From Candidatus Helicobacter avistercoris (GTDB lineage Bacteria; Campylobacterota; Campylobacteria; Campylobacterales; Helicobacteraceae), in the NCBI GenBank assembly GCA_019115525.1, contig DXDJ01000040.1:1-34973 (forward strand): 34,973 nucleotides of DNA, in the 5' to 3' direction. The notes under the pieces are model-generated. The model was not told where the DNA came from. It worked only from the letters and a program-made list of their open reading frames with translations, and ran no database searches. Shown here one piece after another: positions 26,371 to 34,973 of this stretch. Position 1 is the first letter of the stretch. Each line of letters starts with the position of its first letter. A program made the position numbers and the translations under genes.

Positions 26371-26386
26371 AGGAATATAAATTGCT
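26371..26386 (+). promoter_or_regulatory. Sigma-54 type promoter for fliK-flgD-flgE
   Basis: GG (26372-26373) and GC (26384-26385) are 12 bases apart in AGGAATATAAATTGCT, with a full TTGCT at -12. The start would be near 26397, 26 bases before the fliK ATG. RpoN control of hook genes is established in H. pylori and Campylobacter. Confidence 0.7.
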
Positions 26387-26422
26387 TAGAAGTCCAGCAT
26401 AAATAAATTAAAAGGGACATCT

Positions 26423-27805
26423 ATGGTTGCAAATGTGCTTCAAGTCGCACCGCAAGGTAAGGGCAAAAAATCAAAAAAGCTTTTGAATCCGCAGGATAAA
26501 ATCCAAGCTCCAAAGGTAAAAAACTCAAAAATCGTGAGCTTTTCTACTCTTTTGAATGAAAAAACAGAAAAAACACAAAAATCTCCAAAAGAGATTTCTC
26601 AAACTCCTAGCAAAAAAACTCATCTTATCGATGAACGCTTGGTAAGTCACGAAAAGAAGATGCAAACAAAGGATATGCCTCAAGAAAGTGTGCAAAAGCC
26701 TTCCAAAATCAAAAAATCAAAAAATCAAGAAGTCCAAACCAATATCCAGCAACCTCTTCCTGTTGTGATGACTCAAAACTTTGCCCCAAAAGTAGAAGTG
26801 CAAGAGAAAAAAGGGGTCAAAAAACCTGCCTTAACTTCATTGCAACCCTCACGACAAAGCACGCAAGAACAGCTTGCTTTGCACACCCCCAAAAAAGCAA
26901 TCAAGCCAACCACTCCTCTAAAAGAAGTGCTACAAACCCCTATGCCTTTGCAAAAGCGTGAGCAAAAAACCCTAGGAGATGTGGCAAAACTTGCTCAAAA
27001 TCTCAATCTGACAAAACTAGAGCTAAAAGGCGATCAAAAACCCTTGATTCAATCCAAAAAAGAAGAAGAGCCAAAAATCTCAAGCAAAAGCGTCAAAACC
27101 CCAACTCTTCAAACCTTACTTGCCAAAAACTCAACAAAATCTAACAAAACTCAAGAGAATCCCAAGCTAGCAGTCAAAGAAAATATACGCGAAGAAAATA
27201 GCATCACTCCTCAAGCTCAAGAACTTCCAAAAGAATCAAAGCTCAAAGATGTGTCTTTAGGAGAGCTTTTGAAGAATGTAACTAGGGAAAAAAATACACA
27301 GAGTGTTGAAGAAAAAAACGCACAAGAAGAGAAGAAGAGTGAAAAACCTCAAGAATTACAAGTAGGGGAACTCAAAAGAGAAGTGCAATTCAAACTTGCT
27401 TCAAGCAAAGAGACTTTCACTCAATTTTCTCAACGCATAAGAGAGGAGATTTTAAACTACAAGCCTCCTTTTAGTAAATTGACAATGGAGCTAAATCCAG
27501 TAGAGCTTGGAAAACTAGAGATCACAATCACCAAAAAAGGCAAAGAGCTTGTAGTCAATGTCAATGCCAACAATGCCAATGCCTTACACACCTTTATGCA
27601 AAACCAAAGTGAGTTTAGATCCACGCTCTCAAGTGTAGGGTTTAGCAATGTTGAGCTGAATTTTTCTCAAGGCGAAGGTAGGGGAGGTGGCGGACAACCT
27701 CAAGAGAGAGAACAACAAAAGAGGAACAAAAATAGCTTAGGCGAATCTATCACAGAGATTCCAGCACTAGCAAGCATGGAAATCAAAATGGTGCAATACG
27801 CATAA
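26423..27805 (+). CDS. fliK: Flagellar hook-length control protein FliK
   Basis: FliK is the secreted ruler that sets hook length and switches export to filament proteins. The 460-residue protein has a long low-complexity Lys/Gln/Pro/Ser N-terminal part (about residues 1-310), as expected for a ruler, then the conserved Flg_hook domain: LTMELNPVELGKLEITITKK followed by VNVNANNANALHTFMQ. AAAGGG lies 6 bases before the ATG. It heads the fliK-flgD-flgE transcript after a sigma-54-type promoter. H. pylori has the same order (HP0906-HP0908). Confidence 0.9.
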   Translation: MVANVLQVAPQGKGKKSKKLLNPQDKIQAPKVKNSKIVSFSTLLNEKTEKTQKSPKEISQTPSKKTHLIDERLVSHEKKMQTKDMPQESVQKPSKIKKSKNQEVQTNIQQPLPVVMTQNFAPKVEVQEKKGVKKPALTSLQPSRQSTQEQLALHTPKKAIKPTTPLKEVLQTPMPLQKREQKTLGDVAKLAQNLNLTKLELKGDQKPLIQSKKEEEPKISSKSVKTPTLQTLLAKNSTKSNKTQENPKLAVKENIREENSITPQAQELPKESKLKDVSLGELLKNVTREKNTQSVEEKNAQEEKKSEKPQELQVGELKREVQFKLASSKETFTQFSQRIREEILNYKPPFSKLTMELNPVELGKLEITITKKGKELVVNVNANNANALHTFMQNQSEFRSTLSSVGFSNVELNFSQGEGRGGGGQPQEREQQKRNKNSLGESITEIPALASMEIKMVQYA

Positions 27806-27817
27806 AGAAGGATATTT

Positions 27818-28726
27818 ATGACAGAAGCATTGAAAAACACAACAACACAATCACAAATCGCTCCAAGCACTTCTGCACCCAAAAAGGAAGTTGGGAAATT
27901 TCAAGATGCAGGAGATGTGTTGGCCAAAATGACAGGACAGGACATCGCTCAAGCTGAGAAGAAAAAAAATCAACGCAACATCAATCAGCTAGATAATGAT
28001 GCGTTTATGAAGCTTTTCTTAGAACAGCTCAAAAATCAAGATCCAACAGCTCCAATGGAAACAGACAAGATCATCACTCAAACTGCACAGCTCACACAGG
28101 TAGAAATGATGGAGCAAAACAAAAAAACCATGATGGAAGTCGCTGATGCGATGAAATCTACAAAAGAAGTCAATGAAGAGCTAAAAAAATTCCAAGAAGC
28201 TTTCAAAGAAAGTCTTGAAGGGCTTAATAAAGGAATGGATAATGGAGCAAAAGCAAGTAACAATATGTCTCAAATGGCCTCTTTTAATACCGTGGCAATG
28301 ATAGGAAAGATTGCAGAAACTGATATTTTTGGAATCGATCTTAAAGAAGGAGGAGAGGCAAAGTTTTCTCTCTATTTTGATGAGCCAATCGATACTTCCA
28401 AAGGACATCCAAGCATTAGTATTTTGGATAAAGACAATAACCTGGTCAATACGATTGATTTGAGTGATAAAAATGGGCAGAGTGGATACATAGATTTTAC
28501 ATGGAATGGGGAGAAAAAGGGTGGCAAGAAAGCCCCAAGCGGTTCTTATAGCATCAAGGCTGAATACAATCTTGATGAAAAGAATGGCAAATATCACGAA
28601 TCGCGCGTTGGCAGGGGAGAAGTGCAGAGTGTGATTTTCAAAGATGGAAAGCCACTTCTTAGAATGGGTGAAATGATTGTGCCTATCGCATCAGCATTAG
28701 AATTTTATGAAAAGAGTGCAAAATGA
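27818..28726 (+). CDS. flgD: Hook-cap protein FlgD
   Basis: FlgD caps the growing hook so FlgE subunits assemble. The 302 residues carry the family signature DNDAFMKLFLEQLKNQDPTA followed by PMETDKIITQTAQLTQVEMM, a helical stretch, then the Ig-like/Tudor C-terminal part around PSISILDKDNNLVNTIDLSD and FTWNGEKKGGK. An AAGGA site precedes the ATG. The stop overlaps the hook gene start by 4 bases (ATGA). Confidence 0.94.
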   Translation: MTEALKNTTTQSQIAPSTSAPKKEVGKFQDAGDVLAKMTGQDIAQAEKKKNQRNINQLDNDAFMKLFLEQLKNQDPTAPMETDKIITQTAQLTQVEMMEQNKKTMMEVADAMKSTKEVNEELKKFQEAFKESLEGLNKGMDNGAKASNNMSQMASFNTVAMIGKIAETDIFGIDLKEGGEAKFSLYFDEPIDTSKGHPSISILDKDNNLVNTIDLSDKNGQSGYIDFTWNGEKKGGKKAPSGSYSIKAEYNLDEKNGKYHESRVGRGEVQSVIFKDGKPLLRMGEMIVPIASALEFYEKSAK

Positions 28727-30912
28727 ACAACACACTACTAAGCTCATACAGCGGGATAAAAACACATCAATTTGGAATCGATAGCATTTCAAATAATATT
28801 GCCAATGTCAATACAACAGGCTATCGTGAGAGTCGGCCAGAGTTTGAAACACTTTTTGCTGTAAGCCCCAATACTTCACCTACAAGCCCAACGGCAAATG
28901 ACATCAATCTAGGAGTTACAGCAAGTTCAAATGCATTTTCTACAAAGAGTGGAAGCTATCGAGTAAGCGATGGAGATTTTCACATGGCTTATCAAGGAAA
29001 GGGGTGGTTTGTTGTAGGAGAAAAAAGTGATGGAGAGATGGTTGTTGGGGATGGCAAACTCTCGGCTAAGCAGGAGAATTTTTTCACAAGAGATGGAAGC
29101 TTTGGGAAAGATTATGCTGGATATCTTGTCAATTCAAATGGATACTATGTCTATGGTGTTAATCTTGGAAAAATCAAAGATGGGAATTTTAATTCTGCAA
29201 GCAAAGATGAGGATATTAAAGGGTTGACATCAAATAAACTAGAGCCTCTTAGAATCCCTCAAGATCTCTATTTCAAACCACTTGAAACAAATAAAGTCGA
29301 TCTTGCACTCAATCTCAATAAAACTGCAAATCCCATCAATGCGTATAAAGCTTTTTCTCAAGATGGGAAACTTGATGAGCAAAAAATCCTCAATAGTGAT
29401 GTAAATATTTTCTTCGCCAATCAAAAATCTTTGGATTCTCTAATCAATAATGAAGCAAGCATTGAGATCACTAGCCCAAATGGCGAGAGCAAAAAATATA
29501 CTTTCACCTATGGAGGAGAGGGAGCTGAGAAGAATCAGTTTAGAACTATTGGAGAGCTTAAAAAACTCATCAAAGACAACACGGGTCTAGATCTCAACCT
29601 CTATGTTGAGGCTCAATCTAGCTCTGAGCCTTCTATTTCACTTTCTCTCTCTTCCAGCACTCTTGCTCAAGGCACACTAAAAACCAGTGGGAGCTTCTTT
29701 GACTCTTTGGGGATGGCAACAGTTAAGGAGGGTGTGGATACTGTTGCTCCTGCTTACTCCCCAGTGCAAACTTATCAACCCAATGAGCTTACAACCTATC
29801 TTGGGATTGTGTTTAGAAAAACAGGAGAGAGTGGAAGTGAAAATCCATTGAGTGGAGGATGGGAAGTCGCAGATACTAGCAAAGTCCTCCCCTATGATCC
29901 TCAAAAGCAATACAAAGCCGGAGAGGTAGTCAATCGTGATGGAAACATCTATATGATGGATGAGAACAATCAATTTCTCAAAATTGCACAAGATACAACC
30001 TATGAGATTCCTACTTTTGATCCTCAAAAGCAATATGGAACAAACACAATTGTCAAATACGATGATAAGCTCTATCAAAGAGTGGGGGCTTTGGGGAACT
30101 CAAATCCTGCGGAGGATAGTGCAGGGTGGAAGCCTTTAAACATTGGAAGCGTGATTTCACAAGAATTGGAAATTCCGCATTATCAAAGCAGTGTAGATGT
30201 TTATGATGCAGATGGTAAAAAGTATCGTCTTGTGAGTGATTACTATCTTACACAAGGATTTAATCCAGCAGACAAAAGCAATCAAAGCTGGGATGTATAT
30301 AGCTCGGTGATTGATATTGACAGTGGGAATAAGGCAGGAGGAGTTACAAAACACTCTATTGTTTTTGATGAAAACAACCAACCCATTGCTCCTGAGGTTG
30401 AAGTAGAATTCAAAGACAAAAAGATCGCCTACAACCTCACAGGTACTCCAGATAAAAAAAGCTCCAATGAGCTTTATGCTCCATCACAAGTTGTATTAAG
30501 TGAGCAAGATGGAAGTTCTGCTGGGGTATTGAGTGAAACAAGTATTGATGATAATGGCGTGATTTATCTGAAGTTTAGCAATGGCAAGACTGAGGCAATG
30601 GGGCGAATAGGGATTATGGCTTTTACAAACGATCAAGGACTTAGCAAAGTGGGAGGGAATCTCTATGGACTAGAGAGCACTCTTGTAGGGGGAGAAAAAA
30701 TGTTGCGAAGTGGGAAGCCTATTTTGGGGTGGAATGAGAGTGGAAAGCTAAAGTTTGGAAGTGTCAAGCACCATTACCTTGAAACAAGCAATGTGGATGT
30801 AGGAAGTGCATTGACTGAACTTATCTTGATGCAAAGAGGGTATTCAATGAATGCCAAGAGCTTCACTACTGGCGATGAGATGATAAAAGAGGCAATCAAT
30901 CTTAAGAAATAA
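28723..30912 (+). CDS. flgE: Flagellar hook protein FlgE (FlgE2 type)
   Basis: The 729-residue protein starts with LLSSYSGIKTHQFGIDSISN and NNIANVNTTGYRES (D0), has the FTRDGSFGKDYAGYLVNSNG hook signature and ends TELILMQRGYSMNAKSFTTG and DEMIKEAINLKK. It follows flgD as H. pylori HP0908 does (annotated FlgE2; a second flgE lies elsewhere in that genome). About residues 344-473 insert carbohydrate-binding-module-like repeats described separately. The rest is standard hook architecture. It is the last gene behind the sigma-54-type promoter at 26371. Confidence 0.92.
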   Translation: MNNTLLSSYSGIKTHQFGIDSISNNIANVNTTGYRESRPEFETLFAVSPNTSPTSPTANDINLGVTASSNAFSTKSGSYRVSDGDFHMAYQGKGWFVVGEKSDGEMVVGDGKLSAKQENFFTRDGSFGKDYAGYLVNSNGYYVYGVNLGKIKDGNFNSASKDEDIKGLTSNKLEPLRIPQDLYFKPLETNKVDLALNLNKTANPINAYKAFSQDGKLDEQKILNSDVNIFFANQKSLDSLINNEASIEITSPNGESKKYTFTYGGEGAEKNQFRTIGELKKLIKDNTGLDLNLYVEAQSSSEPSISLSLSSSTLAQGTLKTSGSFFDSLGMATVKEGVDTVAPAYSPVQTYQPNELTTYLGIVFRKTGESGSENPLSGGWEVADTSKVLPYDPQKQYKAGEVVNRDGNIYMMDENNQFLKIAQDTTYEIPTFDPQKQYGTNTIVKYDDKLYQRVGALGNSNPAEDSAGWKPLNIGSVISQELEIPHYQSSVDVYDADGKKYRLVSDYYLTQGFNPADKSNQSWDVYSSVIDIDSGNKAGGVTKHSIVFDENNQPIAPEVEVEFKDKKIAYNLTGTPDKKSSNELYAPSQVVLSEQDGSSAGVLSETSIDDNGVIYLKFSNGKTEAMGRIGIMAFTNDQGLSKVGGNLYGLESTLVGGEKMLRSGKPILGWNESGKLKFGSVKHHYLETSNVDVGSALTELILMQRGYSMNAKSFTTGDEMIKEAINLKK
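29751..30140 (+). repeat. Three CBM5/12-like repeats inside the hook protein
   Basis: Within flgE, three units resemble the short aromatic carbohydrate-binding module found in chitinases (pattern Y/F-x-Y-x-x-x-x-x-V-x-x-x-x-x-x-Y, then a G-W-x end). They are YQPNELTTYLGIVFRK...GGWEVAD, YDPQKQYKAGEVVNRDGNIY and FDPQKQYGTNTIVKYDDKLY...AGWKPL. The second and third share a 17-base exact repeat (29896-29912 and 30019-30035), 41 codons apart, which points to duplication. Confidence 0.6.
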
Positions 30913-30937
30913 AAACGACTGATGTAATAGAGGGTAG

Positions 30938-31075
30938 TTAGCTTCTGTATCTTGCAGATCCCAAAGCAAAAATACAGCTTATGATGCAGTACAGGGGGTT
31001 TTGCACATAGCCAAACTTGTTGAGAGCTAGGAGGGAGGAGGGGCAGATGAGAAGGGAGAGGATGAAATTAGGCAT
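30938..31075 (-). CDS. Possible small membrane protein 2, unknown
   Basis: A 45-codon frame on the minus strand begins MPNFILSLLICP and ends YCIISCIFALGSARYRS, with two hydrophobic stretches and four cysteines. Its ATG overlaps the stop of the previous small ORF by 8 bases (GATGCCTAA), which would allow coupling. No separate ribosome site is clear. I do not recognise it. The chance that such a short frame is accidental is real; the paired arrangement and membrane character are the only support. Confidence 0.35.
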   Translation of the reverse strand: MPNFILSLLICPSSLLALNKFGYVQNPLYCIISCIFALGSARYRS

Positions 31076-31208
31076 CGTGAGAGATGGTTTTTTTGAATTT
31101 TTTTATCAAAAAAATAAGCAAAAATATGTGTAAGGGTACAGCACAAAATATCACCATTCCAAATAATCCAAATGCGTCAATATGCAATGTCTGATATAAA
31201 TATTTCAT
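31068..31208 (-). CDS. Possible small membrane protein 1, unknown
   Basis: A 46-codon minus-strand frame (MKYLYQTLHIDAFGLF...) has one strong membrane span, VIFCAVPLHIFLLIFLI, then a basic KKFKK tail, a good fit to a single-pass membrane protein with its C-terminus inside. Translation could also start at an in-frame ATG at 31241, giving 57 residues. A G6 run lies 1 base before the ATG at 31208, too close for an ideal ribosome site. It is divergent from the big secreted-protein gene, so they share a promoter region. I recognise no family. Confidence 0.45.
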   Translation of the reverse strand: MKYLYQTLHIDAFGLFGMVIFCAVPLHIFLLIFLIKKFKKTISHDA

Positions 31209-31253
31209 TCCCCCCGAGATTTGCCTAACTTTTTTTCCCATTTACCAAAGATT

Positions 31254-31259
31254 TATGAT
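31254..31259 (+). promoter_or_regulatory. Candidate -10 for the large secreted-protein gene
   Basis: TATGAT lies 75 bases before the ATG at 31335; an alternative TAAAAT is at 31259-31264. A T7 run (31230-31236) lies just upstream, where changes in length could alter promoter strength, as known for some H. pylori adhesin genes. Confidence 0.4.
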
Positions 31260-31334
31260 AAAATTTTGCACTTTTTTATTTCTACCCTACTTAAGAAAGT
31301 ATTAAAAAGTATCAAATTCAACAAGGAGGAAACA

Positions 31335-34300
31335 ATGAAAAGAACTCTTAAAGTAGCTAGGGGGGGGGGGGCATAAAACCCTAATCCCTACTCAAAAGTC
31401 TAGTAATTTCAAAACTCTTGTTGCACTAGGACTTAGTGCTGTTTTACCAAGTTTGGCCTTTTCTAGTGAAAGCAATGAAGCCTTAAACCAATTTCTTGCT
31501 TCTGTTCCCCAATCACCAAGTGATTCAAAGACTCAAAAAATGGAGAATTATTCTCCTGTTGTGGATTTGAGAAGCTCAAGAGCTAAAACACGATACGATG
31601 AAGTATGGCATGATGGATGGATGGGTATAAATCAAGCTTTTAACCAAAACACAACAATTTATTTTGATAAACCTACTTTGGGAGCAGTACAGAAGATGTC
31701 CTCAACCTTAGAAGCAAATAATCATGCTACCATAACTATAGATGCAGATATCACTTCGCTCAAAAGGAATGAGTGGAACTATGGTGTTGTCAATGGATGG
31801 TGGGGAACTGTAAGACTTATTGGGAACGGTAAGTTTGTCATCAACGCAAATATTAATCCTACAGGGGTCGGCACTGATAACGATCATGGTTTTTTTACAT
31901 TTGCTGATGCAGATCATAGTTTTTTTCCATCGAATTTTCGAAAAAGAAATACAACATTTCTCGTAAATGCTAAATTGGTCTTCAGGGCTTCTGGAAATCT
32001 AGGGAGTTTTCTAAGAATTACAACAGATACTAACTATGGTAGAAGTTTATATGAACTTAATTCTCCATACATAGAGATTGATATGGACAATAATGGGGCA
32101 AACAAGAATACAAAAAAATATGTTCTACACTCATCGGTCTATTCAGGAGCAGGAGAGCAGCCAACAGTTTTCTTTAATGCAAATACTAGCAACCCATCAC
32201 AAGCAGATAGTCAATCCAATATCTTAAAACTAACAGGAAACCTTGAGACACATTATCTAAACCTTTATGCTCATTTCACAAACTCAAGCTCATTTCTTAA
32301 AGGAAGTCTTGAATTAAATGGAGGATCTTCATTTGCAACCTTCTCAAATGGTTCAAGCATGATAGGAAATATTGATGTTAGCAGTAATGGAAATCACTCT
32401 ATTACCTTTGACAATGCAAGTTTTATTGGGGTAGTCAAAAACTCAGCAACAAATGGGAATTCCGCCAATGGAGTCAACACCACTATCACTTTCAAAAACA
32501 CAGCTGGAAAAACCTTTGGTGATGGAACCAATGACATCGTAGCTTCTAGCTATAAAGGAACAATCATAGGAAACTTTGATGTTTCTGCAAACTCCGCAAC
32601 CATCATCAATGGAGGAAATGATGGAAGCAAAGGATTCCTGGGAAGTGGGACAAATACACTCACATTTGATTTCAGAAACAATGCAAGCTCTAGCTCTAGC
32701 AATTCAGCTTTCACTATCGGTGGAGGAAATGCAAACTCTGTGTATGTGATGAATGCTTTCCAAGCAAAGGGACAAACAGAGCTTGATCTTAGCTCTCTAT
32801 CTACAAATGGTGGCTCTCTATTCTCGAAAATCAAAAATGCAGGAATTGCAATCAAAGAGGGAACAACCATTAGCAGTGGAGCCAATACCAACAATGTTCT
32901 CCAAGGAACCCTTCTCTTCAAAAATACAAACATCAAGGTTGGAAATAATGGGCAAGCTCTCTTTGCTACAAAAGGCAATATTCTAGCCACAAGCACCAAC
33001 GATCTCAATGGACTAGCTCTTGGAGCAATGTTTGGTAATGCCACTTGGAATGATGCAAACAAAGATGGATACATCACAAGTGATGAAATCACTGCCAATG
33101 CTGGTGGAGCAAACTATAAGCTCATAGGAACAAATGGAGCAACTTCTAATGGAAATGGGGTTGATGATCGAGCCTCCACAGGAAACATCGGAAAAGATGG
33201 TGATAATGTCAAAAAACAAATTGGCTTCATCTTTGCAAATGGAACAGAAACAAATGAAGGCTATAAGTTTGGAGGAGACAAACAAGGCTATAGTGGGACA
33301 ATCAAAGGTGGAACAGCTGATAGTAAATACTACTTTGCCAATGCTGGATATGTCAATCGAACGCAAATTGAAGATGCAAAAGGTGATCTAGTCCTATTCA
33401 ATACTGCTTTCCGTGGAGATTTGGGTGTAAAAAACAAAGATGTCAGCATTATGCTTGATTTCTCTGAGAATAGAAATGGATTAAGAGCTGGAACTGGAGC
33501 TGGAACTGGGAATGATAATGCAAACATCGTAGGTGCTGGAAGCAAAAATATCACTTTTAACTTCACAGGTAATACCAAGAAAGATAAATATGTCGGGGCT
33601 GTTGTGGGAGATGCGACAAAGGCAAATGCTAATGGCAAAACTCCAACGGACAGCGACACAGCAACATACACAATGCTCAATCTAAAAAAATATTCTAGTG
33701 ATGGACAACTCGATGGTGATGGTAGTCTCAAAGTTACTTCAAATGCAAGAGGAGTAGATAAACAAGGAGATAAAACACTTATTGATGCAATCCAAGAGGC
33801 TGGATTGACAAACTTTAATAAGAATATTTGGAATGGACAAAGCAATAAAACTTACCCAGAATCTGATGGAAGTTCACCAAAAACCGATGTATCCGTATTC
33901 TCTACCACAAACACCACTCTAGCCCTTAGAGGAACATCACTTGATGCTAGCAATATCAGCTTCGCTGACTACAAATATGACTTTGCCTTTGGAAGCGGAC
34001 TTGGAGAGATAGAGGGTGTAACTATCCAAGATAGCAAACTCAAAGGAACTATTGATCTTTCAACCAATAACAATACTGGACATAAAATCGTGATGAGGGG
34101 TGATAGTATTGAGGGAACTGCAGAAATCAAATTTAACACTTCCACAGCAAACTTTGGATCTAATGGTGGAGGAGTGTTTGTTTATGATGACTACACAGCA
34201 ACCACTCCAAAAAATTCTACTCCAACACTCAAACTTTCAGGACTATCTCAGACAAACTATCTCACCACAGGAAGTGGGCTTGACATCTCAAAAACAAACT

Positions 34301-34973
34301 TTGAAGGAGATATTTGGGCAGACAACAGCGTAAATGTCAAGCTTGATTTCCGAGATGGCAGAACTTGGAAAATGAATGAGTCAGGAATGCATCTAGCAAG
34401 TGGAAGTAATCTAGTCATTCACGGAAAGATTGAAAAACTATCTAACCAACAGACATCGCAACAAAACACAGCCCCAATCCCAAAACTTAGGCTACGCATT
34501 AATGAAAAACAAGGAGATATCCAGCTTATCAACACAGGTGCTGAGCTAGATTGGAATTCAAAGCTTTGCTATCCTGGCACTTCCCTAGCAAAGTCTCTAG
34601 ATTTACGTGGAACAAGTCTTGCAAAAGTTACTTACGATACTTTCGGCATCAATGGACTCCATGGAACACTAGATGGCAATAGAGTTATGACTATGACTTT
34701 TGCTAGTGGAAGCAATCTAGAAACAATTGTGCAAAAAGGACAGCAGAAGACAGAGGCGTATTATCAAATCACAGAAGAAGGAATCAATACAGGCTATCTC
34801 AATGGAGAGCAACTTACCCATACAGGCTCTTATAGTGATGGTATTTATGATGGAAACTATATTGCCGACTCCTATGGGCAATTTAAGCGTCTTGTAACAA
34901 ACAGTGCAGTCAATATCACTTTTATTGGAGATAAAGCCAAAAGACAGGGAAATGAGGCAGATTGGAGCAATGA
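31335..34973 (+). CDS. Large autotransporter-like secreted protein, phase-variable, OFF frame, 3' partial
   Basis: AAGGAGG (31323-31329) and the ATG at 31335 open MKRTLKVARGGGA, which stops at 31374 because the G12 run shifts the frame. From 31372 a second frame is open with no stop for about 1200 codons to the window edge. With 11 or 14 G the two join and give an extended signal peptide: a basic start, then FKTLVALGLSAVLPSLAFS (cut near SSE). The body is rich in Asn, Gly, Ser and Thr, has one Cys in view, and repeats beta-strand units such as YKGTIIGNFDVS, KLKGTIDLS and NFEGDIWA, as in autotransporter passenger beta-helices and the VacA-like paralogues of Helicobacter. An EF-hand-like loop lies at 33052-33087. 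The C-terminal barrel, which would prove the class, is beyond the window. Confidence 0.85.
31360..31371 (+). repeat. Poly-G tract of 12, putative phase-variation switch
   Basis: Twelve consecutive G lie 9 codons into the gene, between the ribosome site and the hydrophobic core of the signal peptide. Slipped-strand changes of one base would turn the protein on or off. As given (12) it is off; 11 or 14 would be on. Confidence 0.9.

Noticed and set aside
33484-33520. Short GCTGGAACTG-type tandem repeat as a second length-variable switch
   Set aside because: The units are few and in frame (AGTGAGTG), so a change would not alter the reading frame. It looks like ordinary low complexity.
32550-33845. 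Minus-strand frames of about 180 and 170 codons opposite the large secreted-protein gene
   Set aside because: They are shadows of the repetitive Asn/Gly/Ser frame on the plus strand. Their content is the antisense of that coding pattern, with no ribosome site.
1-34973. CRISPR arrays, insertion sequences, integrases and attachment sites
   Set aside because: I looked for regular repeats with spacers, transposase motifs and terminal repeats and saw none.

Overview
The window comes from a Helicobacter-type epsilonproteobacterium that is not H. pylori. Three things point there. The gene order flgI / rod-binding protein / flgS / napA matches H. pylori HP0246-HP0243 as I remember it. The blocks accA-fabF-acpP-fabG-rpsU, dcd/accB-accC, rpmB-kch, fqrB-ccoS and fliK-flgD-flgE2 also recall H. 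pylori. The DNA is AT-rich with short gaps, overlapping genes and homopolymer tracts. The argJ gene suggests a species with its own arginine synthesis, which H. pylori lacks.

Layout: (a) 1-350, a broken reading frame at the left edge, then a sigma-54 promoter. (b) 350-2697, flgI, a FlgJ-type rod protein and the kinase flgS. (c) 2722-3220, napA with a leader hairpin and a shared terminator. (d) 3210-6797 minus, accA, fabF, acpP, fabG, rpsU. (e) 6901-7626, a tRNA-Arg(GCG) and a PAP2-type gene with a disrupted start. (f) dcd (minus), then accB-accC, an unknown coiled-coil gene and pseC. (g) 11818-14618, a small membrane protein, flgM behind a sigma-28 promoter, a FlgN-like chaperone and flgK. 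(h) 14622-22145 minus, an outer-membrane TraF-like protein, argJ, a K+ channel and rpmB, then fqrB, ccoS and alaS. (i) 22498-24784, an MFS transporter with a sugar isomerase/epimerase. (j) gpmI (minus). (k) 26371-30912, fliK, flgD and a flgE-type hook gene behind a sigma-54 promoter. (l) 30938-34973, two small minus-strand membrane ORFs, then the start of a very large secreted, autotransporter-like protein that runs off the right edge.

Motility dominates. FlgS drives FlgR/sigma-54, and flgS itself sits behind a sigma-54-type promoter. FlgM restrains sigma-28, and flgM sits behind a sigma-28-type promoter. PseC makes a precursor of the pseudaminic acid used on flagellin. Fatty-acid synthesis is also well covered (accA, accB, accC, fabF, acpP, fabG).

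The most notable item is at 31335-34973. A reading frame of about 1200 codons is open to the window edge but is separated from its ATG and ribosome site by a run of 12 G (31360-31371) that puts it out of frame. It looks like a phase-variable surface protein or toxin captured in the OFF state. Other points worth a look are a tRNA-Arg with a swapped elbow pair (A19-U56 for G19-C56), a second frame break at T runs in the PAP2 gene, carbohydrate-binding-like repeats inside the hook protein, and a pair of unknown small membrane ORFs.
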